DNA from: Serratia odorifera
Lineage (GTDB): Bacteria; Pseudomonadota; Gammaproteobacteria; Enterobacterales; Enterobacteriaceae
Assembly: GCF_900635445.1 (NCBI RefSeq)
Contig: NZ_LR134117.1
Location: forward strand, 4,464,001-4,528,000
Direction of reading: 5' to 3'
Length of the DNA stretch: 64,000 nt
Under the pieces are notes generated by a model that was not told the DNA's origin, ran no database searches, and saw nothing but the letters and a program-made list of their open reading frames with translations. Shown here in pieces: positions 51,410-59,149 of the stretch. Made by a program: the position numbers and the translations under genes. Position 1 is the first letter of the stretch; each line of letters starts with the position of its first letter.

Positions 51410-52507
51410 ATGAGCCAGCTATTCCAACCGATTACCCTCGGCAAACTGACCTTGCCCAACCGCATCATCATCGCACCGATGTGCCAATATTCCGCCGTGC
51501 ACGGCAGCGCCAGCGAATGGCACACCATGCACCTGGGGCATTTGGCAATGTCCGGCGCCGGACTGTTGATTGTTGAAGCGACCGCAGTGGCGGAGGAAGG
51601 GCGGATCTCACCGGACGATCTGGGTCTGTGGGACGACACAACCGAACAGGCACTGGCGGGAGTGATACAGGCGGTGAAAAAGCACGCCACCCTGCCGCTG
51701 GGCATCCAGCTTGGCCACGCCGGACGCAAAGCCTCCTGCGCGGTGCCCTGGGCCGGCGGCGCGCAAATCAGCCAGTCCAGCGGTGGTTGGCAAACCATTG
51801 CGCCTTCCGAGGTGCCATTCCATCCACATGACGAAGCGCCGCAAGCCATGAGTCTGGAGCGTATCGCCACGCTTAAACGGCAGTTTGTTGCAGCCGCAAA
51901 ACGTGCCGACCGGCTGGGTTTCGAGTTGATTGAACTGCACGGCGCGCACGGCTACCTGCTGCATCAGTTTTTGTCGCCGCTGGCTAACCAGCGTACCGAC
52001 CAGTATGGCGGCTCATTGCAAAACCGCATGCGTCTGCTGCTGGAGATTTTCAGTGAAGTCCGCGCGGTATTCCCGGCCAATAAAGCCGTCGGGGTTCGCA
52101 TTTCCGCCAGTGACTGGGTGGAAGGCGGCTGGGACGAACAACAGTCGGTTATCTTGGCCAAAGAACTGAAGGAACTGGGGTGTGACTATATTCACGTTTC
52201 CAGCGGTGGTTTATCTGCGCAGCAGAAAATCCCGGTCGGGCCAGGCTATCAGGTGCCGTTCGCCGCAACCATCAAACGCGAAGTCGGCATGCCCACCATC
52301 GCCGTCGGCCTGATTACCGAACCGGAACAGGCAGAAACCATTATCGCCAGCGGGCAAGCCGATATGGTGGCCTTGGCGCGTGGTATACTTTATAACCCAC
52401 GTTGGCCATGGCATGCGGCAGCCAAGTTGGGTGAGCGGGCCAGTGCGCCGCCACAGTACTGGCGTAGCGAACCACATGCGGTAAAAGGCCTGTTCAAAAA
52501 CGATTAA
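51410..52507 (+). CDS. Old Yellow Enzyme family NADH:flavin oxidoreductase (XenA/YqjM-like)
   Basis: A 365-residue FMN-dependent ene-reductase of the OYE class with a cysteine in the FMN loop (APMCQYSAV), like XenA and YqjM. GIQLGHAGRKAS, the catalytic His pair region ELHGAHGYLLHQFLSP, and QYGGSLQNRMRLLLEI are all present, as is the C-terminal PRWPWHAAAKLG. The start is ATG 51410 with CGAGGA upstream. It probably reduces activated C=C bonds or nitro compounds for detoxification; the natural substrate is unknown. It is inserted relative to the E. coli order. Confidence 0.92.
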   Translation: MSQLFQPITLGKLTLPNRIIIAPMCQYSAVHGSASEWHTMHLGHLAMSGAGLLIVEATAVAEEGRISPDDLGLWDDTTEQALAGVIQAVKKHATLPLGIQLGHAGRKASCAVPWAGGAQISQSSGGWQTIAPSEVPFHPHDEAPQAMSLERIATLKRQFVAAAKRADRLGFELIELHGAHGYLLHQFLSPLANQRTDQYGGSLQNRMRLLLEIFSEVRAVFPANKAVGVRISASDWVEGGWDEQQSVILAKELKELGCDYIHVSSGGLSAQQKIPVGPGYQVPFAATIKREVGMPTIAVGLITEPEQAETIIASGQADMVALARGILYNPRWPWHAAAKLGERASAPPQYWRSEPHAVKGLFKND

Positions 52508-52526
52508 TCATCAAGGCGGGCGCCGT

Positions 52527-52688
52527 TCAGCGTCCGCCATGACGTTCGGTAAATCCGGCGCTCACCACGCCCGCCAACAGTACCACGCCAGCCGTCGCCA
52601 GCAGCGGGTTCGATTGCCAGTGGGCAGCCAGACTGCCTAACAGTACGCCCATTATCAATAATCCCGCGCTTAACCATGAAAACAACAT
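52527..52688 (-). CDS. 53-residue two-helix membrane protein, unrecognised
   Basis: A small gene with ATG 52686-52688, TGA at 52527-52529 and a clear CAGGAG ribosome site 7 nt upstream. The product starts MLFSWLSAGLLIMGVLLGSL (first hydrophobic helix), then AHWQSNPLL. A second helix ATAGVVLLAGVVSAGF leads to a short polar end TERHGGR. The good ribosome site, two clean helices and the lack of other content argue that it is real. It is convergent with the OYE gene (19 nt) and divergent from lpxL. I do not recognise a family. Confidence 0.65.
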   Translation of the reverse strand: MLFSWLSAGLLIMGVLLGSLAAHWQSNPLLATAGVVLLAGVVSAGFTERHGGR

Positions 52689-52970
52689 AATTAACTCCTG
52701 AATATTTATGCTGCTATGATACTGGCAGCTAATGTTTCATCGCAGCCCTTTTTATCGCAACGCAACGCGCAACTGGCTATTGGCACGTTAAGATCGCGGC
52801 AGGGCAAATGATGATTTAATGCGGTCGGTTTTCCAGTTCTGCCGAAAAACTGTCACAATATATCGCTATAACCGGCAGAAAATGAAATGCGTGCCACAGG
52901 TCCCTTGGGCGAATGAACATGCTAATTATCTGTTTTTACTATTAAATGACTGCTTCTAAGCTGAGAACAC

Positions 52971-53891
52971 ATGACGCAAGTTCCCTCTTTTAATCGATCT
53001 TTATTGCATCCTCGTTACTGGCTGACCTGGTTTGGCATTGGCCTGTTATACCTGCTGGTTTTGCTACCTTATCCGGTAATTTATCAGTTAGGCACCACTT
53101 TGGGCCGCTTCTCCATGCGCTTTTTAAAACGTCGGGTAGAAATCGCCGATCGCAATCTGGCGTTATGTTTCCCCGACATGCCGAAAGCGGAACGCGAAGC
53201 TTTAGTGGTGAAAAATTTTGAGTCGGTAGGTATGGGGTTGTTTGAAACCGGCATGGCCTGGTTCTGGCCAAACTGGCGTATCGAACGCTGGTTTACCGTT
53301 AGCGGGCTGGAGCATATACAAAAAGCGCGCGATAACCAGCAAGGGGTGTTGCTGATCGGATTGCATTTTCTGACGCTGGAGCTGGGTGCTCGTATCTTTG
53401 GCATTCACAATCCGGGTATCGGCGTTTATCGTCCGCATGACAATAAACTAATGGATTGGCTACAGACCTGGGGCCGCATGCGCTCCAACAAATCCATGCT
53501 GGATCGTAAAGACGTCAAGGGCATGATCCGCGCGCTGAAACAGGGCGATATCATCTGGTACGCGCCAGATCATGACTACGGCCCGCGCAGCAGCGTGTTT
53601 GCTCCGCTGTTTGCCGTCGACAAGGCCGCCACCACCACCGGCAGTTATGTGCTGGTGCGCATGGGCAAGCCGGCGATCATTCCATTTACCCCTCGTCGCC
53701 TGCCGGATGGCAAAGGCTATGAGCTGATCATGCAACCGGCGGTGGAAAACTTCCCGTTGGACAACGAACTGGACGCTGCGGCCTTTATGAACAAAGTGGT
53801 CGAAAAAGAGATCCTGATGGCGCCGGATCAGTATATGTGGCTGCACCGCCGCTTCAAAACCCGCCCGGAAGGCGAACCATCGCTGTATTGA
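52971..53891 (+). CDS. lpxL: LpxL, lipid A lauroyltransferase
   Basis: A 306-residue inner-membrane acyltransferase that adds the secondary acyl chain to Kdo2-lipid IVA, using acyl-ACP. It has an N-terminal membrane helix (LTWFGIGLLYLLVLLPYPV), then the catalytic HFLTLELGARIF (HX4E motif), and RSNKSMLDRKDVKGMIRALK and WYAPDHDYGPRSSVF. It ends MWLHRRFKTRPEGEPSLY, as in E. coli LpxL (HtrB). The acyl donor comes from the fab genes in this window. Confidence 0.96.
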   Translation: MTQVPSFNRSLLHPRYWLTWFGIGLLYLLVLLPYPVIYQLGTTLGRFSMRFLKRRVEIADRNLALCFPDMPKAEREALVVKNFESVGMGLFETGMAWFWPNWRIERWFTVSGLEHIQKARDNQQGVLLIGLHFLTLELGARIFGIHNPGIGVYRPHDNKLMDWLQTWGRMRSNKSMLDRKDVKGMIRALKQGDIIWYAPDHDYGPRSSVFAPLFAVDKAATTTGSYVLVRMGKPAIIPFTPRRLPDGKGYELIMQPAVENFPLDNELDAAAFMNKVVEKEILMAPDQYMWLHRRFKTRPEGEPSLY

Positions 53892-53893
53892 TT

Positions 53894-53923
53894 GCAAACC
53901 CGCCACTGGCGGGTTTTTTTATC
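53894..53923 (+). terminator. Intrinsic terminator after lpxL
   Basis: AAACCCGCC and GGCGGGTTT arms around a short ACT loop, followed by a T-run, directly after the lpxL stop. Confidence 0.9.
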
Positions 53924-53992
53924 GCAATCTCTTGATCGTACATCACAACGGTGTGATGTTACCTGCTCACTTTTTGCGTTTTCGGAGCCGTT

Positions 53993-54277
53993 ATGTTCAT
54001 TGTCAGCCTGACCTACCACCGCCCTATCGAAGAGGTCGACAGCCTGCTCGACGGGCACATCATCTGGTTGAAAAAGTACTTCGCCCAAGGTGATTTCATC
54101 GCCGCTGGCCGCAAGAATCCCCGCACCGGCGGCGTGATCCTGGTCAAGAGCATGGCGCGTAGCCAGTTAGACCACATTCTGGCGCAAGATCCCTTCACCG
54201 CCGTGGCAGACTATGATGTTACCGAGATGGCGGTCACCACCACCAGCAGCGGTTTTGACGCGTTAAACGGCATATAG
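53993..54277 (+). CDS. YciI-family small protein
   Basis: A 94-residue protein of the YCII-related fold (MFIVSLTYHRPIEEVDSLLD, then HIIWLKKYFAQGDFIAAGRK), with the conserved His at HI and the Asp in DPFTAVADYDV typical of the fold. It has a GGAG ribosome site 5-6 nt before ATG 53993. Enzymatic function is not established for the family. It stands between lpxL and mdtG on the same strand but between two terminators. Confidence 0.85.
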   Translation: MFIVSLTYHRPIEEVDSLLDGHIIWLKKYFAQGDFIAAGRKNPRTGGVILVKSMARSQLDHILAQDPFTAVADYDVTEMAVTTTSSGFDALNGI

Positions 54278-54284
54278 TCGCCCC

Positions 54285-54307
54285 TTCCCGCGTTGCCTAC
54301 GCGGGAA
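54285..54307 (+). terminator. Hairpin after the YciI-like gene
   Basis: TTCCCGCGT (54285-54293) and ACGCGGGAA (54299-54307) form a perfect 9-bp stem with a 5-nt loop, then ATCATT. It is probably a weak terminator, 8 nt after the stop. Confidence 0.6.
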
Positions 54308-54467
54308 ATCATTGCCGCTGAGAATTTTAAAACTTCTTTTCATTTTGCTGCATATATTGCCATCGCTGATTTGCCGCACACCGCTTTAGAGCGCATACTT
54401 ACCCCGCTAACTTTCTGCTTTGCCACGGCACCACGGCAAAACCTGACACCTTCTTTCGCGGTATTGT

Positions 54468-55709
54468 ATGGCTCCGGCATCTGCACCCATAAACTGGAAA
54501 CGCAATCTGTTCGTCACCTGGCTCGGCTGCTTTCTGACTGGCGCCGCGTTCAGCCTGATCATGCCGTTCCTGCCGTTATACGTGGAAACCCTCGGCGTAA
54601 CCGGCCACCAGGCGTTGAATATGTGGTCAGGACTGGTATTCAGTATCACCTTTTTGTTTTCTGCCATTGCCTCACCGTTCTGGGGCGGCCTCGCCGATCG
54701 GCGCGGTCGCAAGCTGATGCTGCTGCGTTCGGCGCTGGGCATGGCCATCGTGATGGTCCTGATGGGCATGACACAAAATATCTGGCAATTTTTGGCGTTG
54801 CGCGCGCTACTGGGGTTATTGGGAGGATTCATCCCAAACGCCAATGCGCTGATCGCCACCCAGGTACCGCGTAACCGCAGCGGCTGGGCGCTGGGCACCC
54901 TGTCGACCGGCGGCGTCAGCGGCGCACTGATCGGGCCGCTGATCGGTGGTTTGCTGGCAGACAGCTATGGCTTGCGGCCGGTATTTTACATTACCGCGGC
55001 GGTGCTGTTGGTGTGCTTTATCCTGACGCTGTTTTTCGTTAAAGAGCGGTTCACGCCGGTGCAAAAGAAAGACATGCTAGATGCACGGCAAGTTTTTTCC
55101 TCACTGAAAAACCCCAGGTTGATTCTGGCGCTGTTCGTGACCACGATGATTATTCAGGTCGCCAGCGGCTCGATAGCACCGATCCTCACGTTGTATGTCC
55201 GCGATCTGGCCGGAGATATTGCTAATCTGGCATTTGTCAGCGGCTTGATCGCCTCCGTTCCGGGCGTTGCCGCGCTGCTCAGCGCGCCAAGACTGGGTAA
55301 GTTGGGCGACAGAATCGGCCCAGAACGCATTTTGGTGTGCATGCTGATATTTTCGGTACTGTTGCTGATCCCGATGGCGCTGGTACAGACGCCGTGGCAA
55401 CTCGGCGTGTTGCGCTTTTTGCTGGGGGCTGCGGACGGTGCCCTACTTCCGGCAGTGCAAACCCTGCTGATCTATAACTGCACCAATCAGGTCGCCGGCA
55501 GAATTTTCAGCTATAACCAATCATTTCGAGACGTTGGTAACGTCACCGGTCCCTTGCTCGGTGCGGCAGTTTCCGCCAGTTACGGCTTTAGGGCGGTATT
55601 CTGCGTAACCGCCGTCGTGGTGTTGTTCAATGCGGTTTACTCGTGGTGGTGCCTGCAGCGCCGCCGCCCGAAACACCACGAGGACGATAGCTTGCAGCAA
55701 GAACCTTAA
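54468..55709 (+). CDS. mdtG: MdtG, MFS multidrug efflux transporter
   Basis: A 413-residue 12-helix major facilitator drug:H+ antiporter matching E. coli MdtG (YceE) over its length. The loop 2-3 motif GGLADRRGRKLMLL, ATQVPRNRSGWALGTLSTGG and GKLGDRIGPERIL are clear. It begins MAPASAPINWKRNLFVTWLG. E. coli mdtG belongs to the mar/sox regulon, but I could not place a convincing marbox here. The ribosome site is weak. Confidence 0.95.
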   Translation: MAPASAPINWKRNLFVTWLGCFLTGAAFSLIMPFLPLYVETLGVTGHQALNMWSGLVFSITFLFSAIASPFWGGLADRRGRKLMLLRSALGMAIVMVLMGMTQNIWQFLALRALLGLLGGFIPNANALIATQVPRNRSGWALGTLSTGGVSGALIGPLIGGLLADSYGLRPVFYITAAVLLVCFILTLFFVKERFTPVQKKDMLDARQVFSSLKNPRLILALFVTTMIIQVASGSIAPILTLYVRDLAGDIANLAFVSGLIASVPGVAALLSAPRLGKLGDRIGPERILVCMLIFSVLLLIPMALVQTPWQLGVLRFLLGAADGALLPAVQTLLIYNCTNQVAGRIFSYNQSFRDVGNVTGPLLGAAVSASYGFRAVFCVTAVVVLFNAVYSWWCLQRRRPKHHEDDSLQQEP

Positions 55710-56178
55710 CGCCAATTATCACCGCCGCTGGCGAATTTTCAGCCATAAGCGCCATTTTCCAACTTTTCTCCTGAGCCTACCTGCGACGTCGCCTGCGCCA
55801 CAAAACAGCAACATAAAGTACATAACAATTTGTTTTATAAAAAATTAATAAAAAAAACCCTCGTATTCAGCTGTCAATAGCATTTCCGCCAAAGCCAACA
55901 TAAAAACCAAAAAACTAGACGTTTGTCGACTTTTCATCTTATAAATGACTGTCAGGGGCTAGACAAAACCAGCATCAGGTTATCAAATGGTTAAATAATA
56001 TCACGCCGATGCGCAGCATTTGGCCAAGTGAAGAAATGACCGCCTTGCTTTCCACGGCTATCAGGCACTGCGGCTGGAGTTTTGTCGAGTAATCCACGTT
56101 ATGCGGATTACTTTCCTTAAAACACATATATCACAAGTATAAGCCGTGTCATCGCGGCACTTTTTATTGGGAATAGTT
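55710..56178 (+). promoter_or_regulatory. mdtG to peptide-transporter gap
   Basis: A 469-nt gap rich in A and T. It contains an inverted repeat AGTAATCC/GGATTACT (about 56091-56115) and, just before the next gene, a short GCCGTG/CGCGGC hairpin followed by ACTTTTTATT (about 56142-56168) that could act as an attenuator. No coding frame is convincing. It should hold the promoter of the POT gene. Confidence 0.45.
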
Positions 56179-57729
56179 ATGCAATCCTCTAACAATACTG
56201 AAAGCCGCACCTTTTTCGGCCATCCCTATCCACTCGGTTCGCTGTTCTTTACCGAAATGTGGGAGCGGTTCTCGTTCTATGGCATTCGTCCGTTACTGAT
56301 TCTGTTTATGGCCGCCACGGTGTATGACGGCGGTATGGGTCTGGCGCGCGAAAACGCATCGGCGATCGTCGGCATTTTTGCCGGTAGCATGTACCTGGCG
56401 GCGCTGCCCGGCGGTTGGCTGGCGGATAACTGGCTCGGCCAGCAAAAAGCGGTGTGGTACGGGTCAATCCTGATTGCCCTTGGTCACCTGTCGATCGCCC
56501 TGTCGGCGATCATGGGCAACAACCTGTTCTTTATCGGCCTGATGTTTATCGTACTGGGTTCCGGCCTGTTCAAGACCTGCATTTCGGTGATGGTCGGTAC
56601 GCTGTACAAGAAAGGCGATGCCCGCCGCGACGGCGGTTTTTCGCTGTTCTACATGGGCATCAATATGGGCTCATTTATTGCGCCATTGATTTCCGGCTGG
56701 CTGATCCGTTCCCATGGTTGGCATTGGGGTTTTGGCATCGGCGGTATCGGTATGCTGGTGGCCCTGGTTATCTTCCGTACCTTCGCGGTACCGGCCATGA
56801 AACGCTATGACAGTGAAGTAGGCCTGGACTCGACCTGGAATAGCCCGGTAACCAAGAAAAAAGGCGTTGGCGCCTGGTTGATGGTGATTGCCGTGGCGAT
56901 TGTCGCCGTCGTCGCGCTGATTGCCTACGGCATTGTGGTGGTGAACCCGGTCGCCGTGGCCAGCGCGCTGGTTTACGTTATCGCCGCCTCGGTAACGCTG
57001 TATTTCGTTTATCTGTTCATGTTCGCCGGCCTGAACCGCAAAGAACGCGCTCGGTTACTGGTCTGCTTTATCCTGCTGATCTCGGCGGCCTTCTTCTGGT
57101 CGGCGTTTGAACAGAAACCGACCTCGTTCAACCTGTTCGCCAACGATTACACTAACCGTACCATCGGCAGTTTTGAAATCCCGGCGGTCTGGTTCCAGTC
57201 TATCAACGCCCTGTTTATCATCCTGCTGGCACCGCTGTTCAGCTGGCTCTGGCCGGCGCTGGCACGCAACAAGGTGCGTCTGAGCAGCATCACCAAATTC
57301 GTGATCGGCATTCTGTTTGCCGCTGCGGGCTTCGGCCTGATGATGATGGCCGCACAGCACGTACTGAACAACGACGGTGCCGGCGTTTCCCCCCTGTGGC
57401 TGGTGGGCAGCATTCTGATGCTGACGCTGGGTGAGCTGTGTCTGAGCCCGATCGGTCTGGCGACCATGACATTGCTGGCGCCGGAGAGAATGCGTGGCCA
57501 AATGATGGGGCTGTGGTTCTGCGCCAGCGCCCTGGGCAACCTGGCTGCCGGCCTGATCGGCGGCCACGTTAAGGCCGATCAGTTGGAGATGCTGCCTAAC
57601 CTGTTTGCCCGCTGCTCCATCGCCTTGCTGATTTGCGCAGCGGTACTGATTCTGTTGATCGTACCTATTCGCCGTATGCTGGAAAATACCCAAGGCAAAA
57701 AACCGCAGACCTTGGCGACCGATAACTGA
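56179..57729 (+). CDS. POT-family proton-coupled peptide transporter (DtpT-like)
   Basis: A 516-residue transporter of the POT/PTR2 family with 12-14 membrane segments. It has the helix-1 proton-coupling motif EMWERFSFYG (E-x-x-E-R-F-x-Y-Y-G type with Phe at one position), LPGGWLADNWLGQQKAV, and FYMGINMGSFIAPLISGW. The C-terminal LTLGELCLSPIGLATMT is also typical. HPYPLGSLFFTEMWERFSFY is closer to DtpT-type di/tripeptide carriers than to enterobacterial DtpA/B, so I give no symbol. I chose ATG 56179 (MQSSNNTES) with GGGA upstream over an ATG eleven codons earlier. Confidence 0.88.
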   Translation: MQSSNNTESRTFFGHPYPLGSLFFTEMWERFSFYGIRPLLILFMAATVYDGGMGLARENASAIVGIFAGSMYLAALPGGWLADNWLGQQKAVWYGSILIALGHLSIALSAIMGNNLFFIGLMFIVLGSGLFKTCISVMVGTLYKKGDARRDGGFSLFYMGINMGSFIAPLISGWLIRSHGWHWGFGIGGIGMLVALVIFRTFAVPAMKRYDSEVGLDSTWNSPVTKKKGVGAWLMVIAVAIVAVVALIAYGIVVVNPVAVASALVYVIAASVTLYFVYLFMFAGLNRKERARLLVCFILLISAAFFWSAFEQKPTSFNLFANDYTNRTIGSFEIPAVWFQSINALFIILLAPLFSWLWPALARNKVRLSSITKFVIGILFAAAGFGLMMMAAQHVLNNDGAGVSPLWLVGSILMLTLGELCLSPIGLATMTLLAPERMRGQMMGLWFCASALGNLAAGLIGGHVKADQLEMLPNLFARCSIALLICAAVLILLIVPIRRMLENTQGKKPQTLATDN

Positions 57730-57750
57730 TCGCCAATACACCTCACAACC

Positions 57751-57780
57751 AGCCGACGCTCCACGCGTCGGCTTTTTATT
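57751..57780 (+). terminator. Intrinsic terminator after the POT gene
   Basis: AGCCGACGC and GCGTCGGCT arms with a short TCCAC loop, followed by TTTTTATT. Confidence 0.85.
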
Positions 57781-58174
57781 CCTGCCACGCCCGTTGTTGC
57801 AGCACTACGCGATAACCATCAAAATCCTCAAAGGTGACGCCATTGACTTGCCAGTAGGGATTGTACGCGGCGACTTGACGAAAGCCGGCGGCCAGCATCT
57901 GCTGACAGCGCTCGCGCCACCGCGTCTCGTCAGGCAGATAGAACACCAGCAAATTGTCCTGCGTCGGCGCTCGCCCCACCCGTACACCGTGATGATGGGT
58001 AAACTCAAGGTGATAGGCATGGTGCGGATGGCCGACCATAATGCCGTCAAAACCCTGATGATCGTAAAACTCACCCAGCCGGCGGAATCCCAATCCCTGG
58101 CAATACAGGCTGGCGATAGCCTCAAGCTGGTCGGTTGGCCGCGCAATGCGCAGCACGGCATCACGTGTGGTCAC
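57776..58174 (-). CDS. VOC-superfamily (glyoxalase-like) protein
   Basis: A 132-residue vicinal-oxygen-chelate fold protein. LRIARPTDQLEAIASLYCQG and HAYHLEFTHHHG are typical first- and mid-domain segments; the C-terminal FEDFDGYRVVLQQRAWQE carries the usual D-G-x-x-V. It is similar in outline to Bacillus YycE. It starts with GTG 58174 and GGGAGAA upstream. It shares a divergent region of 174 nt with the AraC regulator. The function is not known. Confidence 0.82.
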   Translation of the reverse strand: MTTRDAVLRIARPTDQLEAIASLYCQGLGFRRLGEFYDHQGFDGIMVGHPHHAYHLEFTHHHGVRVGRAPTQDNLLVFYLPDETRWRERCQQMLAAGFRQVAAYNPYWQVNGVTFEDFDGYRVVLQQRAWQE

Positions 58175-58348
58175 ATTATTCTCCCATATCGCTCAGTGTC
58201 GGCTAGCGTGACGTGACCAGCCATCGCCAGCTAACATAGCCGTTATCCCGAGCCTACCCTTGCCAAGAAATGCGTTTCAGCACTGGCATGAAAATGGGCT
58301 GCATGGCATGCTGCAGGATACTCTCCTGCCACCGAACCGGGCGTAACA

Positions 58349-59149
58349 ATGCTTTATCACCATGATTACCTGCCGGAAAATCAATCCATTGTGCCATTCG
58401 CCAAGGATTATCAGCACGGTGACATCGAACCCGATCACCACCATAACTGCGCACAGCTGATCCACTGCCTGAGCGGCGTGGTACAGATCAATACCCGACT
58501 CGGCAGTTGGGTAGTGCCGCCTGGCCGCGGGGTATGGTTGCCGGCACGGGTCGAACACAACCTGCGCTTTACCGGCAAGGTGGCGGTCAGAACGCTGTTC
58601 GTCGATCCGCTGGCTCGCGCCGATCTGCCCGCCCAGTGTCAGGTAGTGCAGATCTCGCCGCTGCTGCGTGAACTGATCGTCAGCGCGTTGGACATTCCCG
58701 CAAACTATGCGTCTGGCGGTCGTGAAGAGCGCATTATGGAGTTGATTCTCGATGAGTTGCGCATGATGCCCATGTTGCCGCTGCATCTCCCCGAACCTCG
58801 CGACCGGGCCTTGCTGGCACTGTGCCAGCATATTCAAGGCTCGCTGGCGCAACCCTGGACGCTGGAGCAGGCCGCACGGCATATCAACGTCAGCGGCCGT
58901 ACCCTGGCGCGTCGTTTTCAGCGCGAAACCGGTCTGCGCTACGGCGATTGGCTGCGTCGCGCACGCCTGTTGGCCGCCCTCAACGCGTTGGCCAGCGGGC
59001 ACTCGGTGCTGTCGGTAGCGCTGGATCTTGGCTATGACAGCCCGAGCGCTTTTAGCGCGATGTTCCGTCGCCAACTGGGCGTCGCGCCCAGCGTTTATTT
59101 CAGCCAGCCGCAACCGGTGGTGGCGTCAGATAGCGCCCCGCCACGTTGA
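58349..59149 (+). CDS. AraC-family regulator with cupin-type sensor domain
   Basis: A 266-residue regulator. The N-terminal cupin-like sensor domain (HHHNCAQLIHCLSGVVQINT and PPGRGVWLPARVEHNL) is followed by two helix-turn-helix units (about residues 165-250): WTLEQAARHINVSGRTLARR and SVALDLGYDSPSAFSAMFRR. The His-rich cupin segment may bind a metal. The ATG is at 58349. Its 3' end overlaps the convergent LeuA2 gene by 50 nt. It may control the VOC gene (divergent) or LeuA2. Confidence 0.9.
   Translation: MLYHHDYLPENQSIVPFAKDYQHGDIEPDHHHNCAQLIHCLSGVVQINTRLGSWVVPPGRGVWLPARVEHNLRFTGKVAVRTLFVDPLARADLPAQCQVVQISPLLRELIVSALDIPANYASGGREERIMELILDELRMMPMLPLHLPEPRDRALLALCQHIQGSLAQPWTLEQAARHINVSGRTLARRFQRETGLRYGDWLRRARLLAALNALASGHSVLSVALDLGYDSPSAFSAMFRRQLGVAPSVYFSQPQPVVASDSAPPR

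Noticed and set aside
54350..54467. marbox upstream of mdtG
   Set aside because: GCACACCGCTTTA has part of the GCAC half-site, but the RYYAAA part does not fit at the right spacing.
56179..57729. Naming the POT transporter dtpA or dtpB
   Set aside because: The N-terminus and several loops differ clearly from E. coli DtpA; only the family motifs agree, so a symbol would be misleading.
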